Below, one piece after another: positions 8,272 through 17,005 of a DNA stretch of 34,493 nt (the first letter of the stretch is position 1; each line of letters starts with the position of its first letter). This DNA comes from Bacteroidales bacterium (lineage in GTDB: Bacteria > Bacteroidota > Bacteroidia > Bacteroidales > JAFGHD01), in NCBI GenBank assembly GCA_016927695.1, contig JAFGME010000174.1, positions 1 through 34,493 on the forward strand. Reading direction: 5' to 3'. The notes beneath the pieces are model-generated. The model did not search any database. It saw only the letters and a list, made by a program, of their open reading frames with translations, and had not been told where the DNA came from. Made by a program: the position numbers and the translations under genes.

Positions 8272-9822
8272 GTGAATAAAGAGCTTATTATAAATGCCGC
8301 TTCCTCAGAAGTTAATATTGCGCTCTTGGAGGAAAAAAGACTTGTTGAACTTCATAAGGAAAAAGGAAAATCAAGTTTCGGTGTTGGAGATGTTTATCTG
8401 GGGAAAATAAAACGGATCATGCCAGGCCTTAATGCTGCCTTTGTGGATGTAGGCCACGAGAAGGATGCGTTTTTACACTACCTGGATTTAGGTCCTCAGG
8501 TCAGGTCGCTGAAGAAATTTTCTTCCGGAATCATTTCGGGAAAAATCAAATCGTTCGAGCTGTCTTCTTTCAAGTTGGAGGAAGATATCAATAAATCCGG
8601 GAAGATCACCGAAGTGCTTACCTCTGGTCAGGATATCCTGGTTCAGATTGCCAAGGAACCCATATCTACTAAAGGGCCGCGGGTAACCTCAGAAATCTCA
8701 TTCGCAGGAAGGTTCCTGGTGCTTGTCCCTTTCTCAAACAGAATTTCCATTTCTCAAAAAATAAGGAGTTCGGCAGAACGAAACCGCCTCAAGAGGTTGA
8801 TCACGAGCATCAAACCTCCTAATTTCGGGGTAATTATCCGGACAGTCGCTGAGCATAAAAAAGTTGCCGACCTCGATAATGACCTCAACAATCTGGTAAA
8901 AAAATGGGAAAATACCTTTAAAAAGTTAAAGTCGGTAAGCAGCCCCAGCCGCGTGGCAACAGAACTCGACAGGACATCTGCCATGCTGCGCGACCTGCTG
9001 AACGAATCATTTAACAGTATCATTGTCGATAACAATGCCCTGTTTGAAGACATCAAAACATTTATCCGGTCCATTGCCCCAGATAAGATTGACATTGTTA
9101 AACTGTACAAGGGGAAAGCCCATATTTTCGACATGTATGGAGTGGACAGGCAAATCAAGAATTCCTTTGGAAAGATAGTGACCATAAAAAGCGGGATATA
9201 TCTCATCCTTGAGCACACCGAAGCCATGCACGTGATAGATGTAAACAGCGGCCACAGGGTCAACAAGGAACAATCCCAGGAAGAAAATGCCCTTACGGTC
9301 AACATTGAAGCAGCGGTTGAAGTAGCCCGGCAGTTGAGACTGCGCGACATAGGCGGCATCATCGTCATTGATTTTATCGATATGCACCAGGCAGCCAACC
9401 GCCGGAAACTATTCACCAAACTGAAAGAGGAAATGGCAAAAGACCGTGCAAAGCACACCATTTTACCCCCGGGCAAGTTTGGATTGGTGCAGATTACAAG
9501 GCAAAGGGTCAGGCCTGAGATGAATGTGGTAACGGTTGAAAAATGCCCGGCCTGCAATGGAACCGGAGAAATCAGGTCAAACACTCTTTTCATGGAGGAG
9601 ATTGAGAACAACATCAAATACCTTACCCAGGAGCAAAATGAAAAATCACTGACTCTTGCAGTTAACCCGATCATTTACTCATTTCTCACCAAAGGAATTT
9701 ATTCTGTCAGGATGAAATGGTTTATTAAATTCAAAAGATGGGTGAAACTGAAACACATTAAAACATACCATTTGCTTGAATACAGGTTCTTTTCAAAAAA
9801 TAATGAGGAAATTAAAATTTAA
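8272..9822 (+). CDS. rng: Ribonuclease G/E family endoribonuclease
   Basis: This endoribonuclease acts in rRNA maturation and mRNA decay. I prefer the GTG at 8272 because the protein then begins NKELIINAASSEVNIALLEE, aligning with the start of other Bacteroidota RNase G proteins and giving 516 residues; an in-frame ATG at 8233 would add 13 residues. An S1 RNA-binding domain (about 25-120) begins VGDVYLGKIKRIMPGLNAAFVDVG. The DNase I-like catalytic region has metal-binding D323 (VIDVNSG) and D367 (VIDFIDM), and the Zn-link has C425 and C428 (CPACNGTG). No long RNase E-type C-terminal scaffold is present. The leader may be structured. trpS follows after 36 bases. Confidence 0.94.
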   Translation: MNKELIINAASSEVNIALLEEKRLVELHKEKGKSSFGVGDVYLGKIKRIMPGLNAAFVDVGHEKDAFLHYLDLGPQVRSLKKFSSGIISGKIKSFELSSFKLEEDINKSGKITEVLTSGQDILVQIAKEPISTKGPRVTSEISFAGRFLVLVPFSNRISISQKIRSSAERNRLKRLITSIKPPNFGVIIRTVAEHKKVADLDNDLNNLVKKWENTFKKLKSVSSPSRVATELDRTSAMLRDLLNESFNSIIVDNNALFEDIKTFIRSIAPDKIDIVKLYKGKAHIFDMYGVDRQIKNSFGKIVTIKSGIYLILEHTEAMHVIDVNSGHRVNKEQSQEENALTVNIEAAVEVARQLRLRDIGGIIVIDFIDMHQAANRRKLFTKLKEEMAKDRAKHTILPPGKFGLVQITRQRVRPEMNVVTVEKCPACNGTGEIRSNTLFMEEIENNIKYLTQEQNEKSLTLAVNPIIYSFLTKGIYSVRMKWFIKFKRWVKLKHIKTYHLLEYRFFSKNNEEIKI

Positions 9823-9858
9823 CCGGCCTGTCCGGGCATCACAGGATAATTATACAGT

Positions 9859-10854
9859 ATGAAAACGGTAGTAAGCGGGATAAGACCCACAGGGAAACTG
9901 CATTTGGGCAACTATTTCGGCGCCCTGGCGAATTTCAGGAAAATGCAGCACGAACATTCGTGCTATTTTTTCATTGCAGACTATCATTCCCTCACCACCC
10001 ATCCAACCCCGAATGACCTTCATGGAAATGTGAAGCAGGCATTGGTAGAATTTCTGGCTGCCGGTATCGATCATGAAATAGCCACAATATATGTTCAGAG
10101 CGACGTTCCCCAGGTGACCGAACTGTATCTGCTGCTCAACATGAATGCTTATATGGGAGAACTCGAAAGAGTAACCACTTTCAAGGAAAAAGCCCGAAAA
10201 CAACCCGAAAACATCAATGCAGGCCTTCTTACCTATCCCACCCTTATGGCCGCCGATATTATCATCCATAAAGCCCACATGGTACCGGTCGGAAAAGATC
10301 AGGAACAGCATCTGGAATTGACACGTACATTCGCCAGAAGGTTTAACAGGATGTATAACCATGAGTTTTTTCCCGAACCCGTTGCCTACAATTTTGGAAA
10401 TAACCTGGTAAAAATACCCGGACTCGACGGAACCGGAAAGATGGGAAAATCAGAGGGCGAAGGCAATGCAATTTTTCTGGCAGACGAACCGGAAGTGATC
10501 AGAAAAAGGGTAATGAGGGCCGTTACCGATGCCGGGCCAACCCAGCCCAACCAGGAAAAACCGGAGCCTGTGCAAAATCTGTTCCTGCTGATGAAAGCTG
10601 TTTCAGATAAAGAAACCCTTGATTATTTTGAGGATCAGTATAATCATTGCACCATCCGATATGGCGACCTGAAAAAAAAGCTGGCCGAAGACATCATCCG
10701 CTTTACAGAACCTTTCAGAAACAGGATCAGGGAACTCTCTGCCGATGACGTGTACCTCAGGAAAGTCCTGAAAGCCGGAAGGGAAAAAGCCTCCGAAAGC
10801 GCTGCAAAAACGATTAGGGAAGTGAGGGAAATTATCGGTTTTACAGAATTCTGA
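9859..10854 (+). CDS. trpS: Tryptophanyl-tRNA synthetase
   Basis: This class I aminoacyl-tRNA synthetase charges tRNA-Trp in the cytoplasm. The 331-residue protein has normal bacterial length. It begins MKTVVSGIRPTGKLHLGNYFGAL, containing the HIGH-like motif as LHLGN, and carries the KMSKS-type loop as KMGKSEGEGN near residue 195. The tryptophan pocket and Rossmann fold segments (DYHSLTTHP, VPVGKDQEQHLELTR) are present. It lies 36 bases after rng and hflX begins within six bases of its stop, so rng-trpS-hflX are probably cotranscribed. Confidence 0.97.
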   Translation: MKTVVSGIRPTGKLHLGNYFGALANFRKMQHEHSCYFFIADYHSLTTHPTPNDLHGNVKQALVEFLAAGIDHEIATIYVQSDVPQVTELYLLLNMNAYMGELERVTTFKEKARKQPENINAGLLTYPTLMAADIIIHKAHMVPVGKDQEQHLELTRTFARRFNRMYNHEFFPEPVAYNFGNNLVKIPGLDGTGKMGKSEGEGNAIFLADEPEVIRKRVMRAVTDAGPTQPNQEKPEPVQNLFLLMKAVSDKETLDYFEDQYNHCTIRYGDLKKKLAEDIIRFTEPFRNRIRELSADDVYLRKVLKAGREKASESAAKTIREVREIIGFTEF

Positions 10855-10859
10855 CTGCC

Positions 10860-12065
10860 TTGATCATAACCAGCCCCCCTCAGGAAAGCGCCGTAATGGT
10901 CGGGATCATAACACATGGTCAGGACGAGACCGTTGTGAATACCTACCTGGATGAACTTGCTTTTCTGCTGGAAACCGCCGGTGCAATTCCCGGCGCCAGA
11001 TTTGTTCAAAAGCTTGAAAAAAAGGACTCCAAAACGTTTGTTGGCTCCGGCAAATTAGCGGAAATTGCAGATTATATTCAGAATAACAGCATCGACATAG
11101 CCGTTTTTGACGACGAACTCTCCCCTTCACAGCTCAGGAACATAGAAGATGTTTTGAACTGCAAAGTGCTTGACAGGAACAACCTCATCCTCGACATCTT
11201 TGCCAACAGGGCACGCACTGCCCATGCAAAAACCCAGGTGGAGCTGGCTCAGTATGAGTACCTTCTTCCCCGACTCACCCGGATGTGGACACACCTGGAA
11301 AGACAACGCGGCGGAATTGGCCTCAGGGGCCCCGGGGAAACGGAAATCGAAACCGACAGGAGGATCATCAGGGACAAGATTGCCCTACTGCAAAAGAAAC
11401 TGGAAAAAATCGACAGGCAAAAATCCACCCAGAGGAAAGCCAGGGGTAAGATCATCCGTGTAGCCCTCGTAGGATATACCAATGTCGGGAAATCAACGCT
11501 GATGAACCTGATCAGTAAATCGCAGGTTTTTGCCGAAAATAAGCTTTTCGCCACTTTAGATACAACGGTACGGAAAGTCACTGTCAAAAACCTGCCTTTC
11601 CTTCTGTCCGACACGGTTGGCTTCATCAGAAAACTTCCCCATTCGCTCATCGAATCATTTAAATCTACCCTGGATGAAGTGCGGGAAGCCGACCTGTTGA
11701 TTCATATCGCTGACATTTCCCATCCTGACTTCGAAGAGCAGATACGCACCGTCAACAGCACACTGGCGGAAATCGGCGCCGGAGACAAGCCCACAATACT
11801 CGCATTCAACAAAACAGATGCATTTAGTTATGTCCCCAAAGATCCGTATGACCTGACCCCGTCAGGAAAGGAAAACCTCAGCCTCAGCGAACTTAAAAAA
11901 ACCTGGATGGCTGCAACCGGTGTAAAAACCATTTTTATCTCAGCCCTTAAAAAGCAAAACATTGACGAATTCAGGGAATTGCTTTACAACGAAGTGAGAG
12001 AACTTCATGTGAAAAGATACCCTTACAATGATTTCCTGTACGAAGAACCGGAAAGTTTTGAATAA
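10860..12065 (+). CDS. hflX: Ribosome-associated GTPase HflX
   Basis: HflX is a GTPase that binds the 50S subunit and splits stalled ribosomes. The 401-residue protein has the N-terminal HflX domain (1-190) with the GPGETEIETDRR signature, a coiled-coil linker, and a G domain with G1 GYTNVGKST (from G205), G3 DTVGF and G4 NKTD. The reading frame begins at a TTG (10860) five bases past the trpS stop. An ATG at 10896 is possible, but it would remove ITSPPQESA, which aligns with the start of homologues (PPEKAVLVGV-like). The G1-G4 set is intact, so an active GTPase is expected. Confidence 0.94.
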   Translation: MIITSPPQESAVMVGIITHGQDETVVNTYLDELAFLLETAGAIPGARFVQKLEKKDSKTFVGSGKLAEIADYIQNNSIDIAVFDDELSPSQLRNIEDVLNCKVLDRNNLILDIFANRARTAHAKTQVELAQYEYLLPRLTRMWTHLERQRGGIGLRGPGETEIETDRRIIRDKIALLQKKLEKIDRQKSTQRKARGKIIRVALVGYTNVGKSTLMNLISKSQVFAENKLFATLDTTVRKVTVKNLPFLLSDTVGFIRKLPHSLIESFKSTLDEVREADLLIHIADISHPDFEEQIRTVNSTLAEIGAGDKPTILAFNKTDAFSYVPKDPYDLTPSGKENLSLSELKKTWMAATGVKTIFISALKKQNIDEFRELLYNEVRELHVKRYPYNDFLYEEPESFE

Positions 12066-12070
12066 TGTCG

Positions 12071-12078
12071 TATTTTTG
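12071..12078 (+). promoter_or_regulatory. Predicted -7 box before the small lipoprotein gene
   Basis: TATTTTTG matches TAnnTTTG and starts six bases after the hflX stop, 33 bases before the next ATG. A TTTTG at 12056-12060 is too close (10 bases) to be a standard -33 element. Confidence 0.4.
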
Positions 12079-12110
12079 GAGATATTTACATTAAACGCAA
12101 ATTATATCCT

Positions 12111-12443
12111 ATGAAAAAGATTTTGCTTTTCGTCGCAATCATAACAATGGCAGCCTGCGGGCAAAGGATGGGCGCAGGAGATAACGGAAATGCCGAAGAT
12201 TTTGAAAGGTTGAAAGAATTCAATAAAAAAAGCTGTATTAAAGCAATGATTAACAGCAGGATGGCTGATTCGGTTGTGGCTGCGGAATATTGCGATTGCA
12301 CCATCGAAAAAATGTTTGAATTGTATTCATACGAAGAGATCATGCAATGGGGCCAGCTAAGCCGGGATGAAAGAATAGCAAGAGAAAACAAAATCAACGA
12401 AGGCTGCCTGTATATTCTCGAATCAAAAGATACGCTTCAGTAA
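12111..12443 (+). CDS. Small putative lipoprotein with four conserved-looking cysteines
   Basis: I do not recognise the family. The 110-residue product begins MKKILLFVAIITMAACGQ, a lipoprotein signal with lipobox Cys16. The mature part is predicted helical and has four further cysteines, C42, C61, C63 and C99 (C-x18-C-x-C-x35-C), enough for two disulfides in the periplasm or for a metal site. It is rich in charged residues and has no membrane helix after the signal. It precedes lnt, the enzyme that completes lipoprotein acylation, with an 82-base gap. The start is secure because the signal peptide begins at this ATG. Confidence 0.75.
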   Translation: MKKILLFVAIITMAACGQRMGAGDNGNAEDFERLKEFNKKSCIKAMINSRMADSVVAAEYCDCTIEKMFELYSYEEIMQWGQLSRDERIARENKINEGCLYILESKDTLQ

Positions 12444-12525
12444 GCCGGCCCTTTTATCCTGAGGGTTGTGAACTGAGCCACCCGGCCGAACAAATAATTG
12501 CCTCATCGGAAGCAGAGATAACCCA

Positions 12526-14136
12526 ATGAAAAAAATCCGGTTAATAGCCCTTTCTGTACTTTCAGGCGTGCTTTTCAGCATGGCATGGCCGGTAAACGGT
12601 TTCCCCGCACTGCTTTTCTTTGCCTTCGTTCCCCTGCTTTTAATTGAGAAATATGTTTTTGAAAACAGGCAAAGCTACCTGACTTTATTTCTTTATATCT
12701 ACCCTGCATTCCTGATCTGGAACATACTGACCACCTGGTGGATTTGGCTCTCCACTCCGGTTGCCGTGGCCGCCTGGGTGCTCAACGCCCTTTTCATGAC
12801 CATTGTGATTCTTTTATTCCATGCCACACGCAGAAATATTTCCGGCAGAAACAGGGGCTACATTTTCTTTGTTCTCTACTGGGCAGGATTTGAATTTCTT
12901 CATATCCAATGGGAACTGTCCTGGACATGGCTTAACCTGGGAAACGGCTTAGCCGGATATAACAAATGGATTCAATGGTATGAATATACAGGATCACTGG
13001 GCGGAACGGTCTGGATTTTGACTGTTAATTACCTGATTTTTAATCTTTTTGACAACTCAATCACCGGAATACGCTCCATAAAAAGGATCACAGGCTGCAT
13101 TGCCGTATCCTTGCTGGTAATCTTTCTTCCTATCGCTGTGTCTTTTTATATTTACAACCATTATGAGGAAGGGAATTCCGAAATTGAAGTTATTGTGGTT
13201 CAGCCGAATCTCGATCCGTACAGTGAGCAATACGAAATCCCGCCCCTGCAGGTGGTCGACCTTAACCTGAACCTTGCCCTTTCGCATCTTGGAGAGGAAA
13301 GGTCGTTCATAGTGTGCCCCGAATCAACCATTCAGGAAAACATCTGGGAAGAAAACCTGGAAGCTTCCAAAAGTCTCGGACGGATAAAGTCCTTCCTGGA
13401 AAATCACAGCAATGCCAGGATAGTGATCGGCGCTTCCACTTTCAGGAGATATTCTGAAGGGCAGGAGCTTCCTTATTCTGCGCGGCATCACTCTGACTAC
13501 GACTTCTGGTACGATGCCTTCAACACGGCATTTTTCCTTGACAACAGCGACAGCATACAATACCATCATAAAACCATGCTCACATTGGGAGTGGAAAAAA
13601 TGCCTTCATGGAGAATTCTGAAACCTTTGCAAAATCTTGCCATCGATCTTGGCGGCACCATCGGCACGCTGGGAACAGATGACAATCCGGGCCCATTTGT
13701 TACAGATGATACGGTGGTCATTGCACCGCTTATCTGTTATGAATCGGTTTATGGAGAGTATTGCACAGGCTTTGTCAAAAAAGGAGCCAATGTTTTCTTT
13801 ATCATCACAAACGATGGATGGTGGGGAAACACACCGGGGCACAAACAGCATCTCTCTTTTGCCTCCATCAGGGCCATTGAATGCCGCAGAAGTATCGCAA
13901 GATCGGCAAACACCGGTATTTCTGCCCTGATTGACCAAAGAGGTGACATGCATCAAACCACCAGGTACTGGGAACCGGACGTAATAGCCGGACGCATCAG
14001 GCTGAATGAGCGGATCACATTTTATGCAAAATACGGCGACTTTTTAGGAAGAATTGCTGCTTTTATGAGCGTTCTCAGCCTCCTTCTTACCATAGCATTT
14101 TTGCTTAAACGAAAAAATAAGCTCCCCGCATCATGA
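12526..14136 (+). CDS. lnt: Apolipoprotein N-acyltransferase
   Basis: Lnt adds the third acyl chain to lipoproteins at the inner membrane. The 536-residue protein has an N-terminal block of hydrophobic helices (about 1-225), a nitrilase-like catalytic domain (about 230-500) and a last membrane helix near 505-528. The nitrilase triad is visible: E266 (CPEST), K349 (YHHKTML) and C404 (LICYESVYGEY). The NDGWWGNTPGHKQHLSFA segment is typical. Its stop overlaps the start of the hydrolase gene by four bases. Bacteroidota Lnt proteins are often annotated this way, and the intact triad supports activity. Confidence 0.95.
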   Translation: MKKIRLIALSVLSGVLFSMAWPVNGFPALLFFAFVPLLLIEKYVFENRQSYLTLFLYIYPAFLIWNILTTWWIWLSTPVAVAAWVLNALFMTIVILLFHATRRNISGRNRGYIFFVLYWAGFEFLHIQWELSWTWLNLGNGLAGYNKWIQWYEYTGSLGGTVWILTVNYLIFNLFDNSITGIRSIKRITGCIAVSLLVIFLPIAVSFYIYNHYEEGNSEIEVIVVQPNLDPYSEQYEIPPLQVVDLNLNLALSHLGEERSFIVCPESTIQENIWEENLEASKSLGRIKSFLENHSNARIVIGASTFRRYSEGQELPYSARHHSDYDFWYDAFNTAFFLDNSDSIQYHHKTMLTLGVEKMPSWRILKPLQNLAIDLGGTIGTLGTDDNPGPFVTDDTVVIAPLICYESVYGEYCTGFVKKGANVFFIITNDGWWGNTPGHKQHLSFASIRAIECRRSIARSANTGISALIDQRGDMHQTTRYWEPDVIAGRIRLNERITFYAKYGDFLGRIAAFMSVLSLLLTIAFLLKRKNKLPAS

Positions 14137-14924
14137 AACTTTTTTACCGGAAATATGGCGAAGGCGCTCCCCTGGTTTTGCTTCATGGCTTGTTCGGGAT
14201 GTCCGACAATTGGGTGACCATCGGAAAAAAGCTGGCAGAAAAATTTGAGGTGTTTATCCCCGACCAGAGAAACCACGGCCAGTCCCCGCACAGCAATACC
14301 TTTAACTATTTTGCCCTTACCGACGACCTGTATGAGTTCATCGAAGACCATGGACTGCGAAATATTATGCTGATCGGACACTCCATGGGAGGTAAAGTGG
14401 CCATGAATTACGCCTTTCAGAATCCGCACCGGATCGAAAAGGTGGTAATCATTGATATAAGCCTGAGAAAATACCCCTTCAGGCAGCAACATGTTGAAAT
14501 ACTCAAGGCCATGCAGTCTCTTGATTTTAATACTGTAACACACCGCAAAGAGGCAGGCGGGATTTTGTCGGAAAAAATTAAACCGGATGCCATTGTTCAG
14601 GTTATCCTGAAAAATATCTACAGGATATCCGGCAACAGGCTGGCCTGGAGGCTGAATGTTAAAGCTGTTTACGACAACCTTGAATATATTTTTGAGGGAG
14701 TGGAACACTCCAATCCGTTTAAAAAACCCGTGTTGTTTGTAAGGGGAGGAAAATCGAATTACATTTCTGATGAGGATACGGATCTTATCGGGGCGGCCTT
14801 TCCCGGTGCAATTATTAAAACCCTGGAAAACGCCTCACACTGGGTACATGCCGAGGCCCCGGATGAACTTTGTGCTGTTTTGAGTGATTTCCTCGAAAAA
14901 GAATGCCTCTACAGGCCGGGTTGA
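14133..14924 (+). CDS. Alpha/beta hydrolase (YbfF-like esterase)
   Basis: The 263-residue cytoplasmic enzyme has the alpha/beta hydrolase fold. The oxyanion region LLHGLFGMSDNW lies near residues 16-27, the nucleophile is Ser84 in GHSMGGK, and a late histidine sits in ASHWVHAEAPDEL. The PDQRNHGQSPHS segment near residue 43 is typical of the YbfF/ABHD11 esterase group. The substrate is unknown; acyl-CoA and short esters are reported for relatives. It is translationally coupled to lnt through an ATGA overlap and faces tatC with only two bases between the stops. Confidence 0.9.
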   Translation: MKLFYRKYGEGAPLVLLHGLFGMSDNWVTIGKKLAEKFEVFIPDQRNHGQSPHSNTFNYFALTDDLYEFIEDHGLRNIMLIGHSMGGKVAMNYAFQNPHRIEKVVIIDISLRKYPFRQQHVEILKAMQSLDFNTVTHRKEAGGILSEKIKPDAIVQVILKNIYRISGNRLAWRLNVKAVYDNLEYIFEGVEHSNPFKKPVLFVRGGKSNYISDEDTDLIGAAFPGAIIKTLENASHWVHAEAPDELCAVLSDFLEKECLYRPG

Positions 14925-14934
14925 ATTCAGCCCG
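14917..14934. other. Palindrome covering both stop codons of the convergent hydrolase and tatC genes
   Basis: An 18-base near-perfect palindrome, CGGGTTGAATTCAGCCCG, has one T/G pair out of register. It includes the TGA of the plus-strand gene (14922-14924) and the complement of the tatC stop (14927-14929). It lacks T runs on either side, so it is not a standard terminator, but it could form a 3' end hairpin in both messages. Confidence 0.35.
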
Positions 14935-15772
14935 CCAATGCCTCCTGCTTTTCGCGGTATATCCTGTCTGAGATCCTGATGCTGAGCTCATACAGAGCAA
15001 CCAGCGGAATGGTCACCAACACCTGACTGAAAATGTCAGGGGGTGTGATGATGGCCGAAAGGGTAAGAACTGCCACCACCATTATTTTCCTGTTCTTTCT
15101 CATGAATGAAGGGGTAAGCACTCCTATTTTAGTGAGAAAATAAACAAAAACAGGCAGCTCAAACACTATCCCCACCGCAAGGGTTACCGAAACCACAGTG
15201 CTGATATAAGAACTCAGTTGTATCTGGTTCGGCACATCCGGGCTTATCTGGTAGGTTCCCAAAAAATTGATGGCGAGCGGTACAATAAGAAAGTAACTGA
15301 ACAAAATCCCTGCAACGAACAAAAATGAAATATAAAACACTGCTCCCCTGGAGTGCTTTTTTTCTCCGGGTTTAAGCGCAGGCACAACAAAACGCCAAAT
15401 CTCCCAGATGATATAGGGCGCTGCAATCACCAGCCCCGCCATGAGCGAAACATACAAATGTGTGAGAAACTGCCCCGACATGCTTATGTTTTGTAGCGAC
15501 AGATTCAGATTGCCCATGCATAACGCCTTCACAGAAAGCCATTCCCCAAGCCTGCAAAGCAGTACATTGGTGATGAAACCCTCCTCTTTCGGGGCAAGAA
15601 TGATCCTGTCGAAAATAAATCCCTTATTCAGAAACGCAACAATTGAAAACATCAGTATTGCAAAAATCGACCTGAACAAATGCCATCTGAGCTCTTCAAG
15701 ATGTTCCCAGAACGACATTTCCTTTTCCGGACTTTTCTTGTGTTTCTTCTTATTTGTCACTTCCTCGTGCAT
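14927..15772 (-). CDS. tatC: Sec-independent protein translocase subunit TatC
   Basis: TatC is the receptor for twin-arginine signal peptides in the inner membrane. The protein has the family opening EMSFWEHLEELRWHLFRS, six predicted membrane helices, and the conserved periplasmic and cytoplasmic loops including ALKPGEKK and FELPVFVYFL. The chosen ATG at 15772 gives 281 residues; a GTG at 15790, directly abutting the pssA stop, would add six. It follows pssA without a gap, suggesting cotranscription. No tatA is seen nearby. The molybdopterin oxidoreductase in this window, with its RRDF signal, is a likely client. Confidence 0.94.
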   Translation of the reverse strand: MHEEVTNKKKHKKSPEKEMSFWEHLEELRWHLFRSIFAILMFSIVAFLNKGFIFDRIILAPKEEGFITNVLLCRLGEWLSVKALCMGNLNLSLQNISMSGQFLTHLYVSLMAGLVIAAPYIIWEIWRFVVPALKPGEKKHSRGAVFYISFLFVAGILFSYFLIVPLAINFLGTYQISPDVPNQIQLSSYISTVVSVTLAVGIVFELPVFVYFLTKIGVLTPSFMRKNRKIMVVAVLTLSAIITPPDIFSQVLVTIPLVALYELSIRISDRIYREKQEALAG

Positions 15773-15790
15773 AACTGAAATTTTAATCAC

Positions 15791-16534
15791 CTATCCGGAT
15801 GCCTGAAAAAACAAAGAAAGAATGATATAGGCAGGAAAAACAAGAGGAATGGCTGCAACTCCCCCTGCAACAATAAAAACTGCAACCAATATGATAAAAA
15901 TATACCTCTGCTTATTGTCACTCCATTGTACGCCGTCAAACTTCAGGGAAAAAAGCCTGATCCCTGAAACCAGGAGTATCGATAGTATGACACTGAGCGA
16001 TACCAGGATGTAATAGTTTCCTAAAAAATCTGCCATCGCATTTCCCAGCCATCCTGGCGACATGTCATACCGGTACAGGATGAAAGGAAATGATGCAATG
16101 AGCAGGGCATTGGCAGGGGTCGGGACACCCAGGAAATATTTTTGCTGCCTCTTGTCAAGATTGAACCTGGCCAGCCTGACGGCCGAAAAAACAGGGATGG
16201 CAAAAGCAAACAGCGCCGGTGAGAAAAGGGCGTCACTGGCTGAATTCGCCTCATCACCGGCATTTCGTATCAAAACAAAGAGGATAAGGCCCGGCAACAC
16301 CCCGAACGAAACCACATCTGCCAGGGAATCGAGTTGTTTTCCAATGGCAGAACCGGCCTTCAGCAGGCGGGCTGTAAACCCGTCCAAAAAATCAAAAAGC
16401 GCTGCAATGGCAATGCACCAGGCAGCGGAAGTGACCTCTCCCCAAATCAGCAACGAAATACCCGCACAGCCTGCAAATAAATTCAGCAGGGTAATGAGAT
16501 TGGGCAAATTGTTGTGAATAAACGATTTGTTCAT
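15791..16534 (-). CDS. pssA: CDP-diacylglycerol-serine O-phosphatidyltransferase
   Basis: PssA makes phosphatidylserine, the precursor of phosphatidylethanolamine, at the inner membrane. I set the start at the ATG at 16534 (MNKSFIHNNLPNLITLLNLF), which fits homologues; a reading from 16573 adds 13 residues. The 247-residue product carries the CDP-alcohol phosphotransferase motif from D51: DGFTAR, then G65, D69 and D73 (D-G-x2-A-R-x8-G-x3-D-x3-D). About eight hydrophobic helices are present. tatC follows immediately. A -7 box lies only five bases before the ATG. Confidence 0.93.
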   Translation of the reverse strand: MNKSFIHNNLPNLITLLNLFAGCAGISLLIWGEVTSAAWCIAIAALFDFLDGFTARLLKAGSAIGKQLDSLADVVSFGVLPGLILFVLIRNAGDEANSASDALFSPALFAFAIPVFSAVRLARFNLDKRQQKYFLGVPTPANALLIASFPFILYRYDMSPGWLGNAMADFLGNYYILVSLSVILSILLVSGIRLFSLKFDGVQWSDNKQRYIFIILVAVFIVAGGVAAIPLVFPAYIILSLFFQASG

Positions 16535-16539
16535 GGTGG

Positions 16540-16547
16540 CAAAAGTA
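16540..16547 (-). promoter_or_regulatory. Predicted -7 box of pssA, directly before the ATG
   Basis: The minus strand reads TACTTTTG, then five bases, then the ATG. A TTG (16571-16573) lies 23 bases upstream. The message would have almost no 5' untranslated region. Confidence 0.4.
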
Positions 16548-16689
16548 ATAAAAACAGGGTTTGACCTGTTCAATTTTCACCCTCCGGGAGGAATAAATCC
16601 ATCTCCGGTTATCAATGAATCAGCATGGGTCCGTTGCCCGTTTGTAGTGGTGAAAACCCAATTACCAGGATGGATACGGTATACTTTTG

Positions 16690-16860
16690 ATCCGGTTTAA
16701 TCCCACAAGGGCGACTTTCATTTTTGAGCCGGTCGATGGTAATATTTGATACATAGGTGCAGGAGAGATAACCCGTAGGGTTTTAATGTGGGTTGAAGAT
16801 GCTCAGGTCTGAACTACTTAGCCCTGAACGGGGCCGGATGTGTTGTTGTGGGTTTAATCT
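16690..16860. repeat. Possible degenerate dispersed repeat in the pssA-queA intergenic region
   Basis: The 471 bases between pssA and queA hold no credible gene. Within them are three boxes of the form CCC-few bases-GGG: TCCCACAAGGGCGAC (16701-16715), ACCCGTAGGG (16771-16780) and GCCCTGAACGGGGC (16821-16834). Each is followed by T/A-rich sequence, and ATGTGGGTT- and TGTGGGTTT-type strings recur. This looks like the short dispersed intergenic repeats known from many Bacteroidota genomes. I judge this from memory of the pattern and cannot confirm copy number. Confidence 0.35.
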
Positions 16861-16969
16861 CTTTTTTGTAATGATCTGATCTCACCGGACAATATTTTAT
16901 TCAAAGATAATTTATTTTTATTATCATGAGGGGGGGGCTGGAGGGAGACTCATAACCCGGATATTTTGT

Positions 16970-16977
16970 TATTTTCG
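16970..16977 (+). promoter_or_regulatory. Weak predicted -7 box of queA
   Basis: TATTTTCG is one base off TAnnTTTG and lies 28 bases before the preferred queA ATG. No -33 element at standard spacing is seen. Confidence 0.3.
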
Positions 16978-17005
16978 CAAGGATAATCTCATTTTTTTGG
17001 ATCCG

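Noticed and set aside
8754..9674. 306-codon open frame antisense to rng
   Set aside because: It lies entirely inside rng, which has all catalytic motifs. The translation is serine- and leucine-rich without domain signals, as expected of a shadow frame.
14022..14708. 228-codon minus-strand frame across the lnt end and the hydrolase start
   Set aside because: It is antisense to two well-supported genes and has no recognisable domain.
16930..16937. Run of eight G before queA
   Set aside because: No coding frame or signal depends on it. It may be a slippage or assembly-sensitive tract rather than a functional element.
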